DNA from: Blastococcus sp. CCUG 61487
GTDB taxonomy: Bacteria; Actinomycetota; Actinomycetes; Mycobacteriales; Geodermatophilaceae
Assembly: GCF_005222955.1 (NCBI RefSeq)
Contig: NZ_LWUA01000233.1
Coordinates: 1 to 32,171 of the forward strand
Reading direction: 5' to 3'
DNA: 32,171 nt
Positions 9,251-18,971 of this stretch are shown here, piece by piece. Under the pieces are notes generated by a model. That model had not been told where the DNA came from. It saw only the letters and a program-made list of their open reading frames with translations, and did not search any database. How positions within the stretch are numbered: the first letter of the stretch is position 1; each line of letters starts with the position of its first letter. The translations under genes and the position numbers were made by a program.

Positions 9251-10177
9251 GTGCCGGTCCTGCCCACCGCCTTCTCCCCCACCACGATCTCGCGGGTCGC
9301 CTTCGCCAACGTCGTGGCCAACGGCGGGATCGTCGTCACCGGCGGCGTCGTCCGGCTCACCGGCTCCGGCCTGGGCTGCCCGACGTGGCCGCGGTGCACC
9401 GACGAGAGCTTCACGACCACGCCGGAGATGGGCATCCACGGCGTCGTCGAGTTCGGCAACCGGCTGCTCACCTTCGTCCTCTCGGTGCTCGCCATCGCCC
9501 TCGTCGTGGTGGTGGTCCGATCCGCCCGGCGCGACCTGCGCCCGCTCGCCGTCGCCGCGTTCCTCGGCATCCCGGCCCAGGGCGTCCTCGGCGGGATCAC
9601 CGTCCTCACCGGCCTGAACCCCTGGACCGTCGCCGCCCACTTCCTCATCTCCATGGTCCTGGTCGCGCTCACCACCGTGCTGTGGCTCCGCTCGCGCGAA
9701 CCCGGCGTCGGCCACCCGGTGGTGGGGCGGCCGTTCCGGCTGCTGGTGCTAGCCATCGCCGCGGTCACCGCGCTGGTGCTCGTCATGGGGACGGTCGTCA
9801 CCGGGAGCGGTCCGCACAGCGGCGACCTCGAGGCCGGGCGCACCGGGTTCGACCCCGAGCTGATCAGCCACCTGCACGCCGACGCCGTCTTCCTGCTCCT
9901 CGGGCTCACCGTGGCCCTGCTGGTCGCGCTGCACGTGACGGAGACCCCTGGTCGGGTGCGCCGCGCCGCCCGCGACGTGCTGATCGTCCAGCTGCTGCAG
10001 GGCGTCGTCGGCTACGTCCAGTACTTCACCGGCCTGCCGATCGTCCTCGTGCTGCTGCACATGCTGGGCGCGGTGCTGATCGCCGCCTACACCGCGCGGC
10101 TGGTGTGGTCGGTGCGCGGGCCGGCGTCGGAGCAGCCGCTGACCGTGCCGACGGAACCGGCCGCCGCCACCCGCTGA
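9251..10177 (+). CDS. ctaA: CtaA, heme A synthase (COX15/CtaA family)
   Basis: A 308-residue membrane protein that oxidises the methyl group of heme O to give heme A for cytochrome c oxidase. About eight hydrophobic helices are visible in two four-helix halves. The heme-site residues are His63 and Glu67 (HGVVEFGNR), His130 (AAHFLIS), His207 or His209 (ISHLHAD) and His270 (LLHMLG). The extracellular cysteine pair is Cys43 and Cys49 in GLGCPTWPRC. It is divergent from sufR, with 161 bases between the starts. The start is GTG. An earlier in-frame start exists, but it falls among the promoter elements. Confidence 0.93.
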   Translation: MPVLPTAFSPTTISRVAFANVVANGGIVVTGGVVRLTGSGLGCPTWPRCTDESFTTTPEMGIHGVVEFGNRLLTFVLSVLAIALVVVVVRSARRDLRPLAVAAFLGIPAQGVLGGITVLTGLNPWTVAAHFLISMVLVALTTVLWLRSREPGVGHPVVGRPFRLLVLAIAAVTALVLVMGTVVTGSGPHSGDLEAGRTGFDPELISHLHADAVFLLLGLTVALLVALHVTETPGRVRRAARDVLIVQLLQGVVGYVQYFTGLPIVLVLLHMLGAVLIAAYTARLVWSVRGPASEQPLTVPTEPAAATR

Positions 10178-10190
10178 CCGGGGGCTCAGC
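10173..10190. terminator. Weak hairpin spanning the convergent ctaA and unknown-gene stops
   Basis: GCTGA (10173-10177) pairs with TCAGC (10186-10190) around an eight-base loop. Three of the five pairs come automatically from two facing TGA stops, so the support is slight. It is the only candidate terminator between the two genes, which are eight bases apart. Confidence 0.25.
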
Positions 10191-10470
10191 CGTGCCAGAC
10201 GAGGACGACGGCGACCGCTCCCTCCAGTGACTCCCACCGGGAGCCGGTGACCGTCTCCGGCGCGCTGCGGGCGTCCGCCCAGGCCGGCCAGGCGTCGTCC
10301 TCGTCGTGCCACAGCAGGCGGCCGCCGACGAGGTAGCTCACCACCGGCCAGCCCGACTCGATCAGCTCCTCGACCTCGGCCCGCTCGATCCGGCGGGCGA
10401 CCAGGGAGTAGGTCCGCCCGTCGGCGCCGACGAACTCCCCCATCCGCGCGTTGGCCAGGTCCCGCCGCAC
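10186..10470 (-). CDS. Conserved-looking hypothetical protein, 94 residues
   Basis: A small soluble protein I do not recognise. It has a central GRTYSLVARRIERAEVEELIESGW, then VGGRLLWHDEDDAWPAWADAR, and a hydrophobic last strand, AVAVVLVWHG. Tryptophan is frequent (six residues) and there is no cysteine. It starts with GTG at 10470, six bases after the deoC stop. An internal ATG at 10443 (MGEFVGADG) is an alternative. Codon use matches its neighbours. Its position as last gene after ctaB and deoC suggests co-transcription. Confidence 0.7.
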   Translation of the reverse strand: MRRDLANARMGEFVGADGRTYSLVARRIERAEVEELIESGWPVVSYLVGGRLLWHDEDDAWPAWADARSAPETVTGSRWESLEGAVAVVLVWHG

Positions 10471-10476
10471 GAGGCC

Positions 10477-11139
10477 CTAGTCCGGCAGCTCGGCGAGGAC
10501 GGCGACGGTCGCGCTCATGCCGAGGCGGGTCGCGCCGGCGTCGAGCATCCGCAGCGCCGTCGCCAGGTCCCGGATGCCGCCGGAGGCCTTGACCCCGAGG
10601 TCGGGCACCGTCTCCCGCATCAGCCGCACCGCCTCGACGGTGGCACCGCCGCTCGGGTGGAAGCCCGTCGACGTCTTCACGAAGTCGGCGCCGGCGTCGC
10701 GGGCCAGCAGGCAGCCGAGGCGGATCCGGTCGTCGTCCAGCGCGGCGGTCTCGAGGATCACCTTGAGCAGTCCGCCGTCCGGCACCGCCGCACGGACCGC
10801 CGCGATGTCCCGGACCACGCCGTCGCGGTCGCCGTCCCGGAGCCGGCCGATGTCCAGCACCATGTCGAACTCGGTGGCGCCGGCCTCGGCGGCCCGGTGC
10901 ACCTCGGCCACCTTCGCCTCGGGAAGCACGGCGCCGGACGGGAAGCCGACGACCGTGCAGGCAGCGACGCCGGAGCCCGTGAGCCGGCCCGCAGCCCGGC
11001 CCACCCGGGCGGACGAGACGCAGACCGCGGCGACCCCGGCCGCCAGCGCGTCGTCCACCAGCGCGTCGACGTCGGCGCCGAGCGCCTCCGACTTCAGCAG
11101 GGTGTGGTCGACCAGCCGCGCGAACTCGGAGCGCCGCAC
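10477..11139 (-). CDS. deoC: DeoC, deoxyribose-phosphate aldolase
   Basis: A 220-residue class I aldolase that cleaves 2-deoxyribose 5-phosphate to glyceraldehyde 3-phosphate and acetaldehyde. It begins LVDHTLLK, as the family does. The Schiff-base lysine is Lys155 in DFVKTSTGF; Lys184 in VKASGGIR and Asp92 in EFDMVLDIG complete the active site. The start is GTG at 11139, three bases after the ctaB stop, so the two are likely co-transcribed. The product enters lower glycolysis, whose genes lie about 12 kb away. Confidence 0.95.
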   Translation of the reverse strand: MRRSEFARLVDHTLLKSEALGADVDALVDDALAAGVAAVCVSSARVGRAAGRLTGSGVAACTVVGFPSGAVLPEAKVAEVHRAAEAGATEFDMVLDIGRLRDGDRDGVVRDIAAVRAAVPDGGLLKVILETAALDDDRIRLGCLLARDAGADFVKTSTGFHPSGGATVEAVRLMRETVPDLGVKASGGIRDLATALRMLDAGATRLGMSATVAVLAELPD

Positions 11140-11142
11140 GGC

Positions 11143-12093
11143 TCAGACGATGGCGTCGACGACGATCGCGACCATCAGCAGCGCGAGGTACGAGATCGAG
11201 ACGTGGAACAGCTGCATCGGCTTGGTCTCGCCACCGGCCTTGATGCGGCGCAGCAGCCGGTGCGACTCCACGACGAACCAGCCGCCGAGCAGCACCGCCG
11301 GGATCGTGTAGCCCAGCCCGATGCCGTAGTCGGAGGCGACCGGCCACAGCAGCAGCGACAGCGCGGCGGTCACCCAGGCCCACCCGACCGTCTGCCGGCC
11401 CACCGACTCCGCCGTCGTGACCACCGGGAGCATCGGGACGTCGGCCCGGGCGTAGTCGTCCCTGAACCGCAGGGCCAGTGCCCAGAAGTGCGGCATCTGC
11501 CAGGCCCAGACGACGGCGAAGACGAGGAGGGCCGGCCAGTCCAGGGAGCCGGTCACCGCGGCCCAGCCGATGAGCACCGGCGCCGCCCCGGGGACGCCGC
11601 CCCACTCGGTGCTGCGCTTGGTGTGCCGCTTGAACACCATCGTGTAGAGGACGGCGTAGTAGAAGATCGCCCCGGCCGCGAGCGCGGCGGCCAGCGGCGT
11701 GGTCGTGGCCGCCAGCAGCGCGATGGACACCACGGTGAGCACGAAGCCGAAGATCAGCGCCGCCCGCGGCGTGACCTCACCGGTGACCAGCGGACGCTTC
11801 TGGGTCCGCTGCATCAACCTGTCGATGTCCCGGTCGAAGTAGCAGTTGAAGACGTTCGCAGCACCCGCGGCCAGCGTGCCGCCCACCAGCGTGGCGATCA
11901 GGACCCGCCAGTCCGGCCAGCCCCGGTCGGCGAGCATCATCGCCGGCACCGTGGTGACCAGCAGCAGCTCGATGATGCGCGGCTTGGTGAGGGCCACGTA
12001 GGCGAGCACCCGAGCGCGCATCGTCGAGGAGCGGGACTGCGACCGGCGGGCCGGGTCGCGACGGGAAGACGAACGCTCCGAGAGGGCGGTCAC
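11143..12093 (-). CDS. ctaB: CtaB, protoheme IX farnesyltransferase (heme O synthase)
   Basis: A UbiA-family membrane prenyltransferase that adds a farnesyl group to heme B to give heme O, the substrate of CtaA. Conserved elements are LTKPRIIELLLVT (about residues 35-47), the Asp-rich N-x-x-x-F-D-R-D-I-D motif with QKRPL (about 83-101), and the second motif GVPMLPVV-type region, seen here as ADVPMLPVVTT. Eight or nine hydrophobic helices follow. The start is taken as GTG at 12093 (316 residues), which gives a Ser/Arg-rich lead like relatives. An ATG at 12021 would remove that lead. An upstream extension to 12195 is unlikely. Confidence 0.92.
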   Translation of the reverse strand: MTALSERSSSRRDPARRSQSRSSTMRARVLAYVALTKPRIIELLLVTTVPAMMLADRGWPDWRVLIATLVGGTLAAGAANVFNCYFDRDIDRLMQRTQKRPLVTGEVTPRAALIFGFVLTVVSIALLAATTTPLAAALAAGAIFYYAVLYTMVFKRHTKRSTEWGGVPGAAPVLIGWAAVTGSLDWPALLVFAVVWAWQMPHFWALALRFRDDYARADVPMLPVVTTAESVGRQTVGWAWVTAALSLLLWPVASDYGIGLGYTIPAVLLGGWFVVESHRLLRRIKAGGETKPMQLFHVSISYLALLMVAIVVDAIV

Positions 12094-12434
12094 CGGGAGC
12101 CCTCGGGTGCTGCTGCGCGTGCGCAGGGCACCGCGACAGGCCAGGCGAAAAGCACGAGGGGGCCACTCCGAACCGGGGATGGGAACGCCACCCACTGTAG
12201 CCCGCGAGGCTGCCGCCGACGGGTGGGGCGCTCGGCCGGACGACTAGGGTTGATCACGTTGATGCCGGCGGTCATGCGGGTAGGGCCGACGTCGACGAAC
12301 GGCGGAGCAACCCGGTCCGACGCGGGAACGGGCGGCCCACCGCGGGAATGCCCGGCGCTCGCCGGTCCGGGCCCCGATCCGCCAACGAGAACGCGCGGCC
12401 GGAACCAGGCCGATCCGAGGGAGACGCAACACAC
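12094..12434. promoter_or_regulatory. Divergent promoter region between ctaB and tkt
   Basis: This 341-base gap has no convincing gene. It holds two opposed TANNNT elements: TACAGT on the minus strand (12199-12194), about 100 bases before ctaB, and TAGGGT on the plus strand (12245-12250), about 185 bases before tkt. Neither has a clear -35 hexamer. The tkt frame stays open upstream to 12348, but the residues there look non-coding. Confidence 0.45.
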
Positions 12435-14645
12435 ATGGACACGCGAAGCACCCAGGCCGAGGCGCCGGCCGAGGCTGCCACGGACTCGCCCACCGGCAGC
12501 CCCGCCCAGCCGGAGCCGACGCTGCCGGAAGGCTTCGTCGACCTCGACCGCAGGGCGATCGACACCGCCCGCGTCCTCGCGATGGACGCGGTGCAGCGGG
12601 CCGGCAACGGCCACCCCGGCACGGCCATGAGCATGGCCCCGGCGGCCTACCTCCTCTTCCAGCGCTGGCTGCGCCACGACCCCTCCGACCCGAACTGGGT
12701 CGGCCGCGACAGGTTCATCCTGTCCATGGGACACAGCAGCCTGACGCTCTACGTCCAGCTGTACCTCTCCGGCTACGGGCTCGAGCTCGACGACCTCCGG
12801 GCGCTGCGCCAGTGGGGCTCGCTCACCCCCGGACACCCCGAGGTCAACCACACCCCGGGCGTCGAGACCACCACCGGCCCCCTGGGGCAGGGCGTCGGCA
12901 ACGCCGTCGGCATGGCGATGGCCGCCCGCCGCGAGCGCGGGATGCTCGACCCCGACACCCCCGAGGGCGAGAGCCCGTTCGACCACACGATCTGGGCCTT
13001 CTGCTCCGACGGCGACCTCCAGGAGGGCGTCAGCGGCGAGGCGTCGTCCCTGGCCGGCACCCAGCGCCTCGGCAACCTGGTCCTCGTCTACGACGACAAC
13101 AAGATCTCCATCGAGGACGACACGACTGTCGCCTTCACCGAGGACGTCGGCGCGCGCTACGAGGCGTACGGCTGGCACGTCCAGCACGTCGACGACGGCG
13201 AGGACCTCGCCGCGCTCGACGCCGCCCTGGCCGCGGCCAAGGCCGAGACCCGGCGTCCGTCGATCATCGTGCTCCGCACGATCATCGCCTGGCCCGCGCC
13301 CACCAAGCAGAACACCGGCGCCTCCCACGGCTCGGCGCTCGGCGAGGACGAGGTGCGGGCCACCAAGGAGATCCTCGGCCTCGACCCGGAGAAGGCCTTC
13401 GACGTCGACCCGCAGGTGCTCGCCCACGCCCGCCGCGTCGTCGACCGCGGGCGGGAGACCCGGGCGCAGTGGGAGCAGGCGTTCGCGGCGTGGCAGCAGG
13501 CCAACCCGGACGGCGCCGCGCTGCTGGAGCGGATGCGGACCCGCACCCTGCCCGACGGGTGGGCCGCGAAGCTGCCGTCCTGGCCGGCCGACCCGAAGGG
13601 CGTGGCCACCCGCAAGGCGTCCGGCGAGGTGCTGGCCGCCCTCTACCCGGTGCTGCCGGAGCTGTGGGGCGGCTCGGCCGACCTCGCGGAGAGCAACAAC
13701 ACCGCGGTCAAGGGCGAGCCGTCGTTCCTGCCGGCCGACCGCCAGACCAAGACCTGGTCGGGCGGCCCCTACGGGCGCAACCTGCACTTCGGCGTCCGCG
13801 AGCACGCCATGGGCGCGATCATGAACGGGATCGCGCTGCACGGCGGCACCCGGGTCTACGGCGGCACGTTCCTCACCTTCTCCGACTACATGCGCGGCGC
13901 CGTCCGGCTCGCGGCGCTCATGCAGCTGCCGGTCACCTACGTGTGGACCCACGACTCAATCGGCCTGGGCGAGGACGGGCCGACGCACCAGCCGATCGAG
14001 CACCTCGCCGCGCTGCGGGCCATCCCCGGCCTCGACGTCGTCCGCCCGGCCGACGCCAACGAGGTCGCGGTCGCCTGGCGCACGATCCTCGAGCACAACG
14101 ACCGCCCCGCGGGGCTCGCCCTGTCCCGGCAGAACCTGCCGGTGTTCGACCGCGAGACGCTCGCCTCGGCGGAGGGCGTCGCCCGCGGCGCCTACGTGCT
14201 GGCCGAGGCGTCGTCCGGCAGCCCGGAGCTGATCCTCCTGGGCACCGGCTCCGAGGTGCAGATCGCCCTCGCGGCCCGGGACCAGCTCGAGGCGGACGGC
14301 GTGCCGACCCGGGTCGTCTCGGTGCCCTGCGTCGAGTGGTTCGCCGCCCAGGATCGCGGCTACAAGGAGTCGGTCCTCCCGCCGTCGGTGCGGGCGCGGG
14401 TCAGCGTCGAGGCCGGGGTCCCGCAGGGCTGGCGCGAGTTCGTGGGCGACGCCGGCCGGATCGTCGGCATCGACCACTACGGGGCCAGCGCCGGCTACCA
14501 GGTGCTGTACGAGAAGTTCGGCTTCACCGCCGAGGCTGTCGTGGCCGCGGCCCGCGAGAGCATCGCCGCGGCGTCCAGCGACCCCGTCGGACCGCTCGGC
14601 CCCGACGCGTCCGGTGTCCTGCACTCCCCCACCGGCGACATGTAA
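12435..14645 (+). CDS. tkt: Transketolase
   Basis: A 736-residue, thiamine-diphosphate enzyme that moves two-carbon units between ketoses and aldoses in the non-oxidative pentose-phosphate pathway. N-terminal motifs are [14 protein letters not shown] (His60) and SMGHSS (His100). The diphosphate-binding motif is SDGDLQEG (191-198), ending in DDNKISIE (about 220-227). The central domain shows [10 protein letters not shown], and the histidine-rich [16 protein letters not shown] loop is present. The first 30 residues are a Pro/Ala-rich extension. The ATG at 12435 is preceded by GAGGGAGA. It opens the plus-strand tkt-tal-pgi-zwf-opcA-pgl set. Confidence 0.96.
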   Translation: MDTRSTQAEAPAEAATDSPTGSPAQPEPTLPEGFVDLDRRAIDTARVLAMDAVQRAGNGHPGTAMSMAPAAYLLFQRWLRHDPSDPNWVGRDRFILSMGHSSLTLYVQLYLSGYGLELDDLRALRQWGSLTPGHPEVNHTPGVETTTGPLGQGVGNAVGMAMAARRERGMLDPDTPEGESPFDHTIWAFCSDGDLQEGVSGEASSLAGTQRLGNLVLVYDDNKISIEDDTTVAFTEDVGARYEAYGWHVQHVDDGEDLAALDAALAAAKAETRRPSIIVLRTIIAWPAPTKQNTGASHGSALGEDEVRATKEILGLDPEKAFDVDPQVLAHARRVVDRGRETRAQWEQAFAAWQQANPDGAALLERMRTRTLPDGWAAKLPSWPADPKGVATRKASGEVLAALYPVLPELWGGSADLAESNNTAVKGEPSFLPADRQTKTWSGGPYGRNLHFGVREHAMGAIMNGIALHGGTRVYGGTFLTFSDYMRGAVRLAALMQLPVTYVWTHDSIGLGEDGPTHQPIEHLAALRAIPGLDVVRPADANEVAVAWRTILEHNDRPAGLALSRQNLPVFDRETLASAEGVARGAYVLAEASSGSPELILLGTGSEVQIALAARDQLEADGVPTRVVSVPCVEWFAAQDRGYKESVLPPSVRARVSVEAGVPQGWREFVGDAGRIVGIDHYGASAGYQVLYEKFGFTAEAVVAAARESIAAASSDPVGPLGPDASGVLHSPTGDM

Positions 14646-14692
14646 GGACCCTCGCGAGACCCGCGCCGACCGCATCGAGAAGGGCACGAGAC

Positions 14693-15799
14693 ATGGCACA
14701 GAACGAGAAGCTGGCCGAACTCTCCCGGGCCGGGGTCGCCGTCTGGCTCGACGACCTGTCGCGCGACCGGATCCTCAGCGGCGACCTGCAGTCGCTGGTC
14801 GACGAGTACTCCGTCGTGGGCGTCACGACCAACCCGACGATCTTCGCGGCCGCGATCAGCGGCTCGGACGTCTACGACGAGCAGCTGCACGGCCTGGCCA
14901 CGCTGGAGGTCAGCGTCGAGGAGGCGCTGCGGAGCATCACCGCCCACGACGTGCGGGCGGCCTGCGACGTCCTGGCCCCGGTCGCGCAGCGGCAGCCCGG
15001 TGACGGGCGCGTCTCGCTCGAGGTCGCTCCGGGCCTGGCGAACGACACGGACGCCACGGCCGCCGAGGCGGCCCACCTGTGGTGGCTGGTCGACCGCCCC
15101 AACCTGTTCATCAAGATCCCGGCGACCGAGGCCGGCCTGCCCGCGATCACGACGACGATCGCCAAGGGCATCAGCGTCAACGTCACACTGATCTTCAGCC
15201 TCGAGCGGTACCGGGCGGTCATGGACGCCTACCTCACCGGGCTGGAGCAGCGCCTGGAGACGACGCCGGACGCCGACCTCAGCGGCCTGGAGTCGGTGGC
15301 CTCGTTCTTCGTCTCCCGCGTCGACACCGAGATCGACAAGCGGCTCGACGCGGCCGGCGCCGACCCGTCCCTGAAGGGCAAGGCGGGTGTCGCCAACGCA
15401 CAGCTGGCCTACCAGGCCTACGAGGAGGTCTTCTCCTCCGACCGCTGGCGCGCGCTGGAGGCCAAGGGTGCCCGCCGTCAGCGGCCGCTGTGGGCCTCGA
15501 CTGGGGTCAAGAACCCCGAGTACCCGGACACGCTGTACATCAGCGAGCTGGTGGCGCCCGGCACGGTGAACACCATGCCGGAGAAGACGATGCGGGCCTA
15601 CGCCGACCACGGCTCCGTCGGCACGCCGGTGCAGAAATCCTACGAGGACGCGGCGGCCGTCATGCAGGCCGTCTCCGACGCGGGCGTCGACCTCGACGAC
15701 GTGTTCCGCGTGCTCGAGGAGGAGGGCGTGCAGAAGTTCGTCGACTCCTGGGACGAGCTGACCGAGTCGGTGCGCACCCAGCTGGAGGACAAGAAGTGA
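14693..15799 (+). CDS. tal: Transaldolase
   Basis: A 368-residue transaldolase of the longer actinobacterial type. It transfers dihydroxyacetone units from sedoheptulose 7-phosphate to glyceraldehyde 3-phosphate. The Schiff-base lysine is Lys141 in LFIKIPAT. Conserved flanks are [13 protein letters not shown] (about 43-55), [13 protein letters not shown] and [13 protein letters not shown]. The ATG at 14693 has AGAAGGG upstream and lies 47 bases after the tkt stop. Its TGA is embedded in the GTGA junction with pgi. Confidence 0.96.
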   Translation: MAQNEKLAELSRAGVAVWLDDLSRDRILSGDLQSLVDEYSVVGVTTNPTIFAAAISGSDVYDEQLHGLATLEVSVEEALRSITAHDVRAACDVLAPVAQRQPGDGRVSLEVAPGLANDTDATAAEAAHLWWLVDRPNLFIKIPATEAGLPAITTTIAKGISVNVTLIFSLERYRAVMDAYLTGLEQRLETTPDADLSGLESVASFFVSRVDTEIDKRLDAAGADPSLKGKAGVANAQLAYQAYEEVFSSDRWRALEAKGARRQRPLWASTGVKNPEYPDTLYISELVAPGTVNTMPEKTMRAYADHGSVGTPVQKSYEDAAAVMQAVSDAGVDLDDVFRVLEEEGVQKFVDSWDELTESVRTQLEDKK

Positions 15800-17394
15800 C
15801 CTTGCGCGTCGACGTCGCCGGGCTCGACGTCCCGGCCGACCTCCGCGACCAGCTCGCCGCCGACGACGTCGCCGCACGGCTGGCGCGCAAGGACGCCACC
15901 CTCTGGGGACCCGACGCCGAGGACGAGGCGGCGATCCGGCTCGGCTGGCTCGACCTCCCCACGTCGTCCAGGTCACTGGTCGACCAGCTGGCCGAGCTGC
16001 GGGAACAACTGCTCTCCGAGGGCCTGGACCGGATCGTGCTGTGCGGCATGGGCGGCTCGTCCCTGGCCCCCGAGGTCATCTGCCGCACCGCCGGGGTGCC
16101 CCTGGTGGTGCTGGACACCACCGACCCCGGGCAGGTCGCCGCGGCGATGACCGACCTCGAGCGCACCGTGGTCGTCGTCTCCTCGAAGTCCGGCGGCACG
16201 ATCGAGACCGACAGCCAGCGGCGCGCGTTCATGAGCGCCTTCGCCGCGGCCGGTCTCGACGACGCCGCGGTCGGGTCCCGGTTCGTCGTCGTCACCGACC
16301 CCGGCTCGCCGCTGGCCGAGACCGCGGTGGCGATGGGCGCCCGCGCGGTGTTCCTCGCCGACCCGACGGTCGGGGGCCGCTACAGCGCCCTGTCCGCGTT
16401 CGGTCTGGTGCCCTCCGCGCTCGCCGGTGCCGACGTCGGCGCGCTGCTCGACGACGCCGCAGAGCTCGCCGACCAGCTGGCCGCGGGTGACAACCCCGCG
16501 CTCGAGCTGGGCCTGGTGCTCGGCGCGGCCGCCGCACAGGGCCGCGACAAGCTCGCCCTCGCCGACAGCGCCGACGCGATCGAGGGCTTCGGCGACTGGG
16601 CCGAGCAGCTCGTCGCCGAGTCCACCGGCAAGGAGGGACGCGGCATCCTGCCCGTCGTCCTGGAGTCACCGACCGCTCCCGGCGCGGACGCACCCGACGC
16701 CCTGCTCGCCGTCGTCGGCTCGCCGGGCACCGCGACCTCCCCCTCGGTGGGGGTCAGCGGCCCGCTGGGTGCCCAGTTCCTCGGCTGGGAGTACGCCACC
16801 GCGGTCGCCGGCCGGATCCTGGGGATCAACCCCTTCGACCAGCCGAACGTGACCGAGAGCAAGGAGAACACCTCGGCGATCCTCACCTCCGGGCTGCCCG
16901 ACGAGCAGCCGGCGGCGACGATCGGCGCGATCGAGGTGCGCGGCAGCGGCGGCGTCCTCGACGGGGTGGACCTCAGCGCGCACGACGGGGTCGCGCTGGC
17001 CCTCGACGCGCTGCTGGGCTCCGTGCCGGAGGGCGGGTACCTGGCGATCATGGCCTACCTCGACCGGCTGGCCGACGCCAGCGCCGCCGACCTGCGCGCC
17101 GCCGTGGCGGCGCGCACCGAGCGGGCGGTCACCTTCGGTTGGGGCCCGCGGTTCCTGCACTCGACCGGCCAGTACCACAAGGGCGGTCCCCAGACGGGCG
17201 CGTTCCTGCAGATCACCGGCGTGATCGCCGAGGACGTGCCGGTTCCCGGGCAGCAGTACAGCTTCGGCGGGCTGCAGGCCGCCCAGGCCGCGGGCGACCG
17301 CAAGGCACTGGCCGACCGCGGCCGACCACTGCTCCACCTGCACCTCACCGACCGGGCGGCCGGGATCGGCCAGCTCCTGACGGCTCTGGGCTGA
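15796..17394 (+). CDS. pgi: Glucose-6-phosphate isomerase
   Basis: A 532-residue sugar isomerase of the SIS fold, interconverting glucose 6-phosphate and fructose 6-phosphate. The phosphate-binding motifs are [12 protein letters not shown] (83-94) and [12 protein letters not shown] (129-140). [10 protein letters not shown] (274-283) carries the catalytic glutamate region, and [20 protein letters not shown] (330-349) plus NVTESKE follow. [13 protein letters not shown] near the end supplies the histidine and lysine. The divergent sequence is the form found between tal and zwf in several actinobacteria. The GTG start overlaps the tal stop as GTGA. A longer frame to 15079 is a shadow of tal. Confidence 0.93.
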   Translation: MTLRVDVAGLDVPADLRDQLAADDVAARLARKDATLWGPDAEDEAAIRLGWLDLPTSSRSLVDQLAELREQLLSEGLDRIVLCGMGGSSLAPEVICRTAGVPLVVLDTTDPGQVAAAMTDLERTVVVVSSKSGGTIETDSQRRAFMSAFAAAGLDDAAVGSRFVVVTDPGSPLAETAVAMGARAVFLADPTVGGRYSALSAFGLVPSALAGADVGALLDDAAELADQLAAGDNPALELGLVLGAAAAQGRDKLALADSADAIEGFGDWAEQLVAESTGKEGRGILPVVLESPTAPGADAPDALLAVVGSPGTATSPSVGVSGPLGAQFLGWEYATAVAGRILGINPFDQPNVTESKENTSAILTSGLPDEQPAATIGAIEVRGSGGVLDGVDLSAHDGVALALDALLGSVPEGGYLAIMAYLDRLADASAADLRAAVAARTERAVTFGWGPRFLHSTGQYHKGGPQTGAFLQITGVIAEDVPVPGQQYSFGGLQAAQAAGDRKALADRGRPLLHLHLTDRAAGIGQLLTALG

Positions 17395-17410
17395 CGGCGC
17401 GGAGACCGCG

Positions 17411-18928
17411 ATGATCCCCAACCCGCTGCGCGATCCCCGCGACCGGCGGCTGCCGCGCGTACCCGAGCCCTGCGCGCTGGTGGTGTTCGGCATCACCGGG
17501 GACCTCGCCCGCAAGAAGCTGTTGCCCGCCGTCTACGACCTGGCCAACCGCGGGTTGCTCCCGACCAACTTCGCGCTGCTCGGCTTCGCCCGGCGCGACT
17601 GGGGTGACACCGAATTCGCCGAGCTCGCCCGCGGCGCGGCCCGCGAGAACGCCCGCACCCCGTGGCGGGAGGAGGTGTGGGACCGCCTGGCCGCCGGCGT
17701 CCGGTTCGTCCAGGGCTCCTTCGACGACGACGACGCCTTCGACGACCTGGCCGAGGCGCTCGCCGAGCTCGAGGGCAGCCACGGCATCGGCGGCAACGCG
17801 GCCTTCTACCTCTCCATCCCGCCGGCGATGTTCCCGGTCGTGCTCAAGCAGATGGAGCGCACCGGCATGGCGCACAGCACCGGGGACAGGTGGCGCCGAG
17901 TCGTCGTCGAGAAGCCCTTCGGCACCGACCTGCCCTCCAGCCGGGAGCTCAACGAGCTCGTCGACTCGGTCTTCGGCGCCGACGACGTCTTCCGCATCGA
18001 CCACTACCTGGGCAAGGAGACGGTCCAGAACCTGATGGCGCTGCGGTTCGCGAACACGCTGTTCGAGCCGGTCTGGAACGGTCACCACGTCGACTCCGTG
18101 CAGATCACCATGGCCGAGGACGTCGGCATCGGCGGGCGGGCCGGGTTCTACGAGGAGACCGGCGCCGCCCGCGACGTCCTGCAGAACCACCTGCTGCAGC
18201 TGCTGGCGCTCACCGCCATGGAGGAGCCGGTCGAGTTCTCGGCCGAGCAGATCGGCATCGAGAAGCTCAAGGTGCTGCGGGCGATCTCGCTGCCCGAGGA
18301 CAAGGCCACGTTCGCGGTCCGCGGCCAGTACGAGCAGGGCTGGCTGGCCGGCGAGCGCGTGGTCGGCTACCGGCAGGAGGACGGCGTCGCCGAGGACTCC
18401 ACCACCGAGACCTACGCGGCCGTGCGGCTCGGCGTCGAGACCCGGCGCTGGGCCGGCGTCCCCTTCTACCTGCGCACCGGCAAGCGCCTGCCGCGCCGGG
18501 TCACCGAGATCGCGCTGGTGTTCAAGCGGGCCCCGCACCTGCCGTTCGCCGACACCGACACCGAGGAGCTGGGCAACAACCAGCTGGTCGTGCGGGTGCA
18601 GCCCGACGAAGGGGTCACCCTCAAGTTCGGGTCGAAGGTGCCGGGCAGCGTGATGGAGGTCCGCGACGTGTCGATGGACTTCCTCTACGGCGAGCAGTTC
18701 ACCGAGGCCTCCCCCGAGGCCTACGAGCGGCTGCTGCTCGACGTGCTGCTCGGGGACGCCACCCTGTTCCCGCGCAACGCCGAGGTCGAGGCGTCGTGGG
18801 CGGTGATCGACCCGCTGGAGGAGTTCTGGGCCGGCACCGAGCCCTACCCCTACCGCGCCGGCGAGTGGGGGCCGCGGGCGGCCGACGAGATGCTCGCGGC
18901 GGAGAACCGGCAGTGGCGGCGGCCGTGA
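17411..18928 (+). CDS. zwf: Glucose-6-phosphate dehydrogenase
   Basis: A 505-residue enzyme opening the oxidative pentose-phosphate pathway: glucose 6-phosphate plus NADP+ gives 6-phosphogluconolactone. The Rossmann motif is GITGDLARKKLLPA (27-40), and the substrate and active-site signature is RIDHYLGKE (195-203). VVVEKPFGTD (164-173) and the C-terminal FYLRTGKRLPRR block are standard. The ATG at 17411 follows pgi by 16 bases with GGAG upstream. The adjacent opcA product is its usual activator. Confidence 0.97.
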   Translation: MIPNPLRDPRDRRLPRVPEPCALVVFGITGDLARKKLLPAVYDLANRGLLPTNFALLGFARRDWGDTEFAELARGAARENARTPWREEVWDRLAAGVRFVQGSFDDDDAFDDLAEALAELEGSHGIGGNAAFYLSIPPAMFPVVLKQMERTGMAHSTGDRWRRVVVEKPFGTDLPSSRELNELVDSVFGADDVFRIDHYLGKETVQNLMALRFANTLFEPVWNGHHVDSVQITMAEDVGIGGRAGFYEETGAARDVLQNHLLQLLALTAMEEPVEFSAEQIGIEKLKVLRAISLPEDKATFAVRGQYEQGWLAGERVVGYRQEDGVAEDSTTETYAAVRLGVETRRWAGVPFYLRTGKRLPRRVTEIALVFKRAPHLPFADTDTEELGNNQLVVRVQPDEGVTLKFGSKVPGSVMEVRDVSMDFLYGEQFTEASPEAYERLLLDVLLGDATLFPRNAEVEASWAVIDPLEEFWAGTEPYPYRAGEWGPRAADEMLAAENRQWRRP

Positions 18929-18971
18929 CCGGCGGGCGCCCGACCGGGCCGATCCGGACCGAGGAGGAGCC

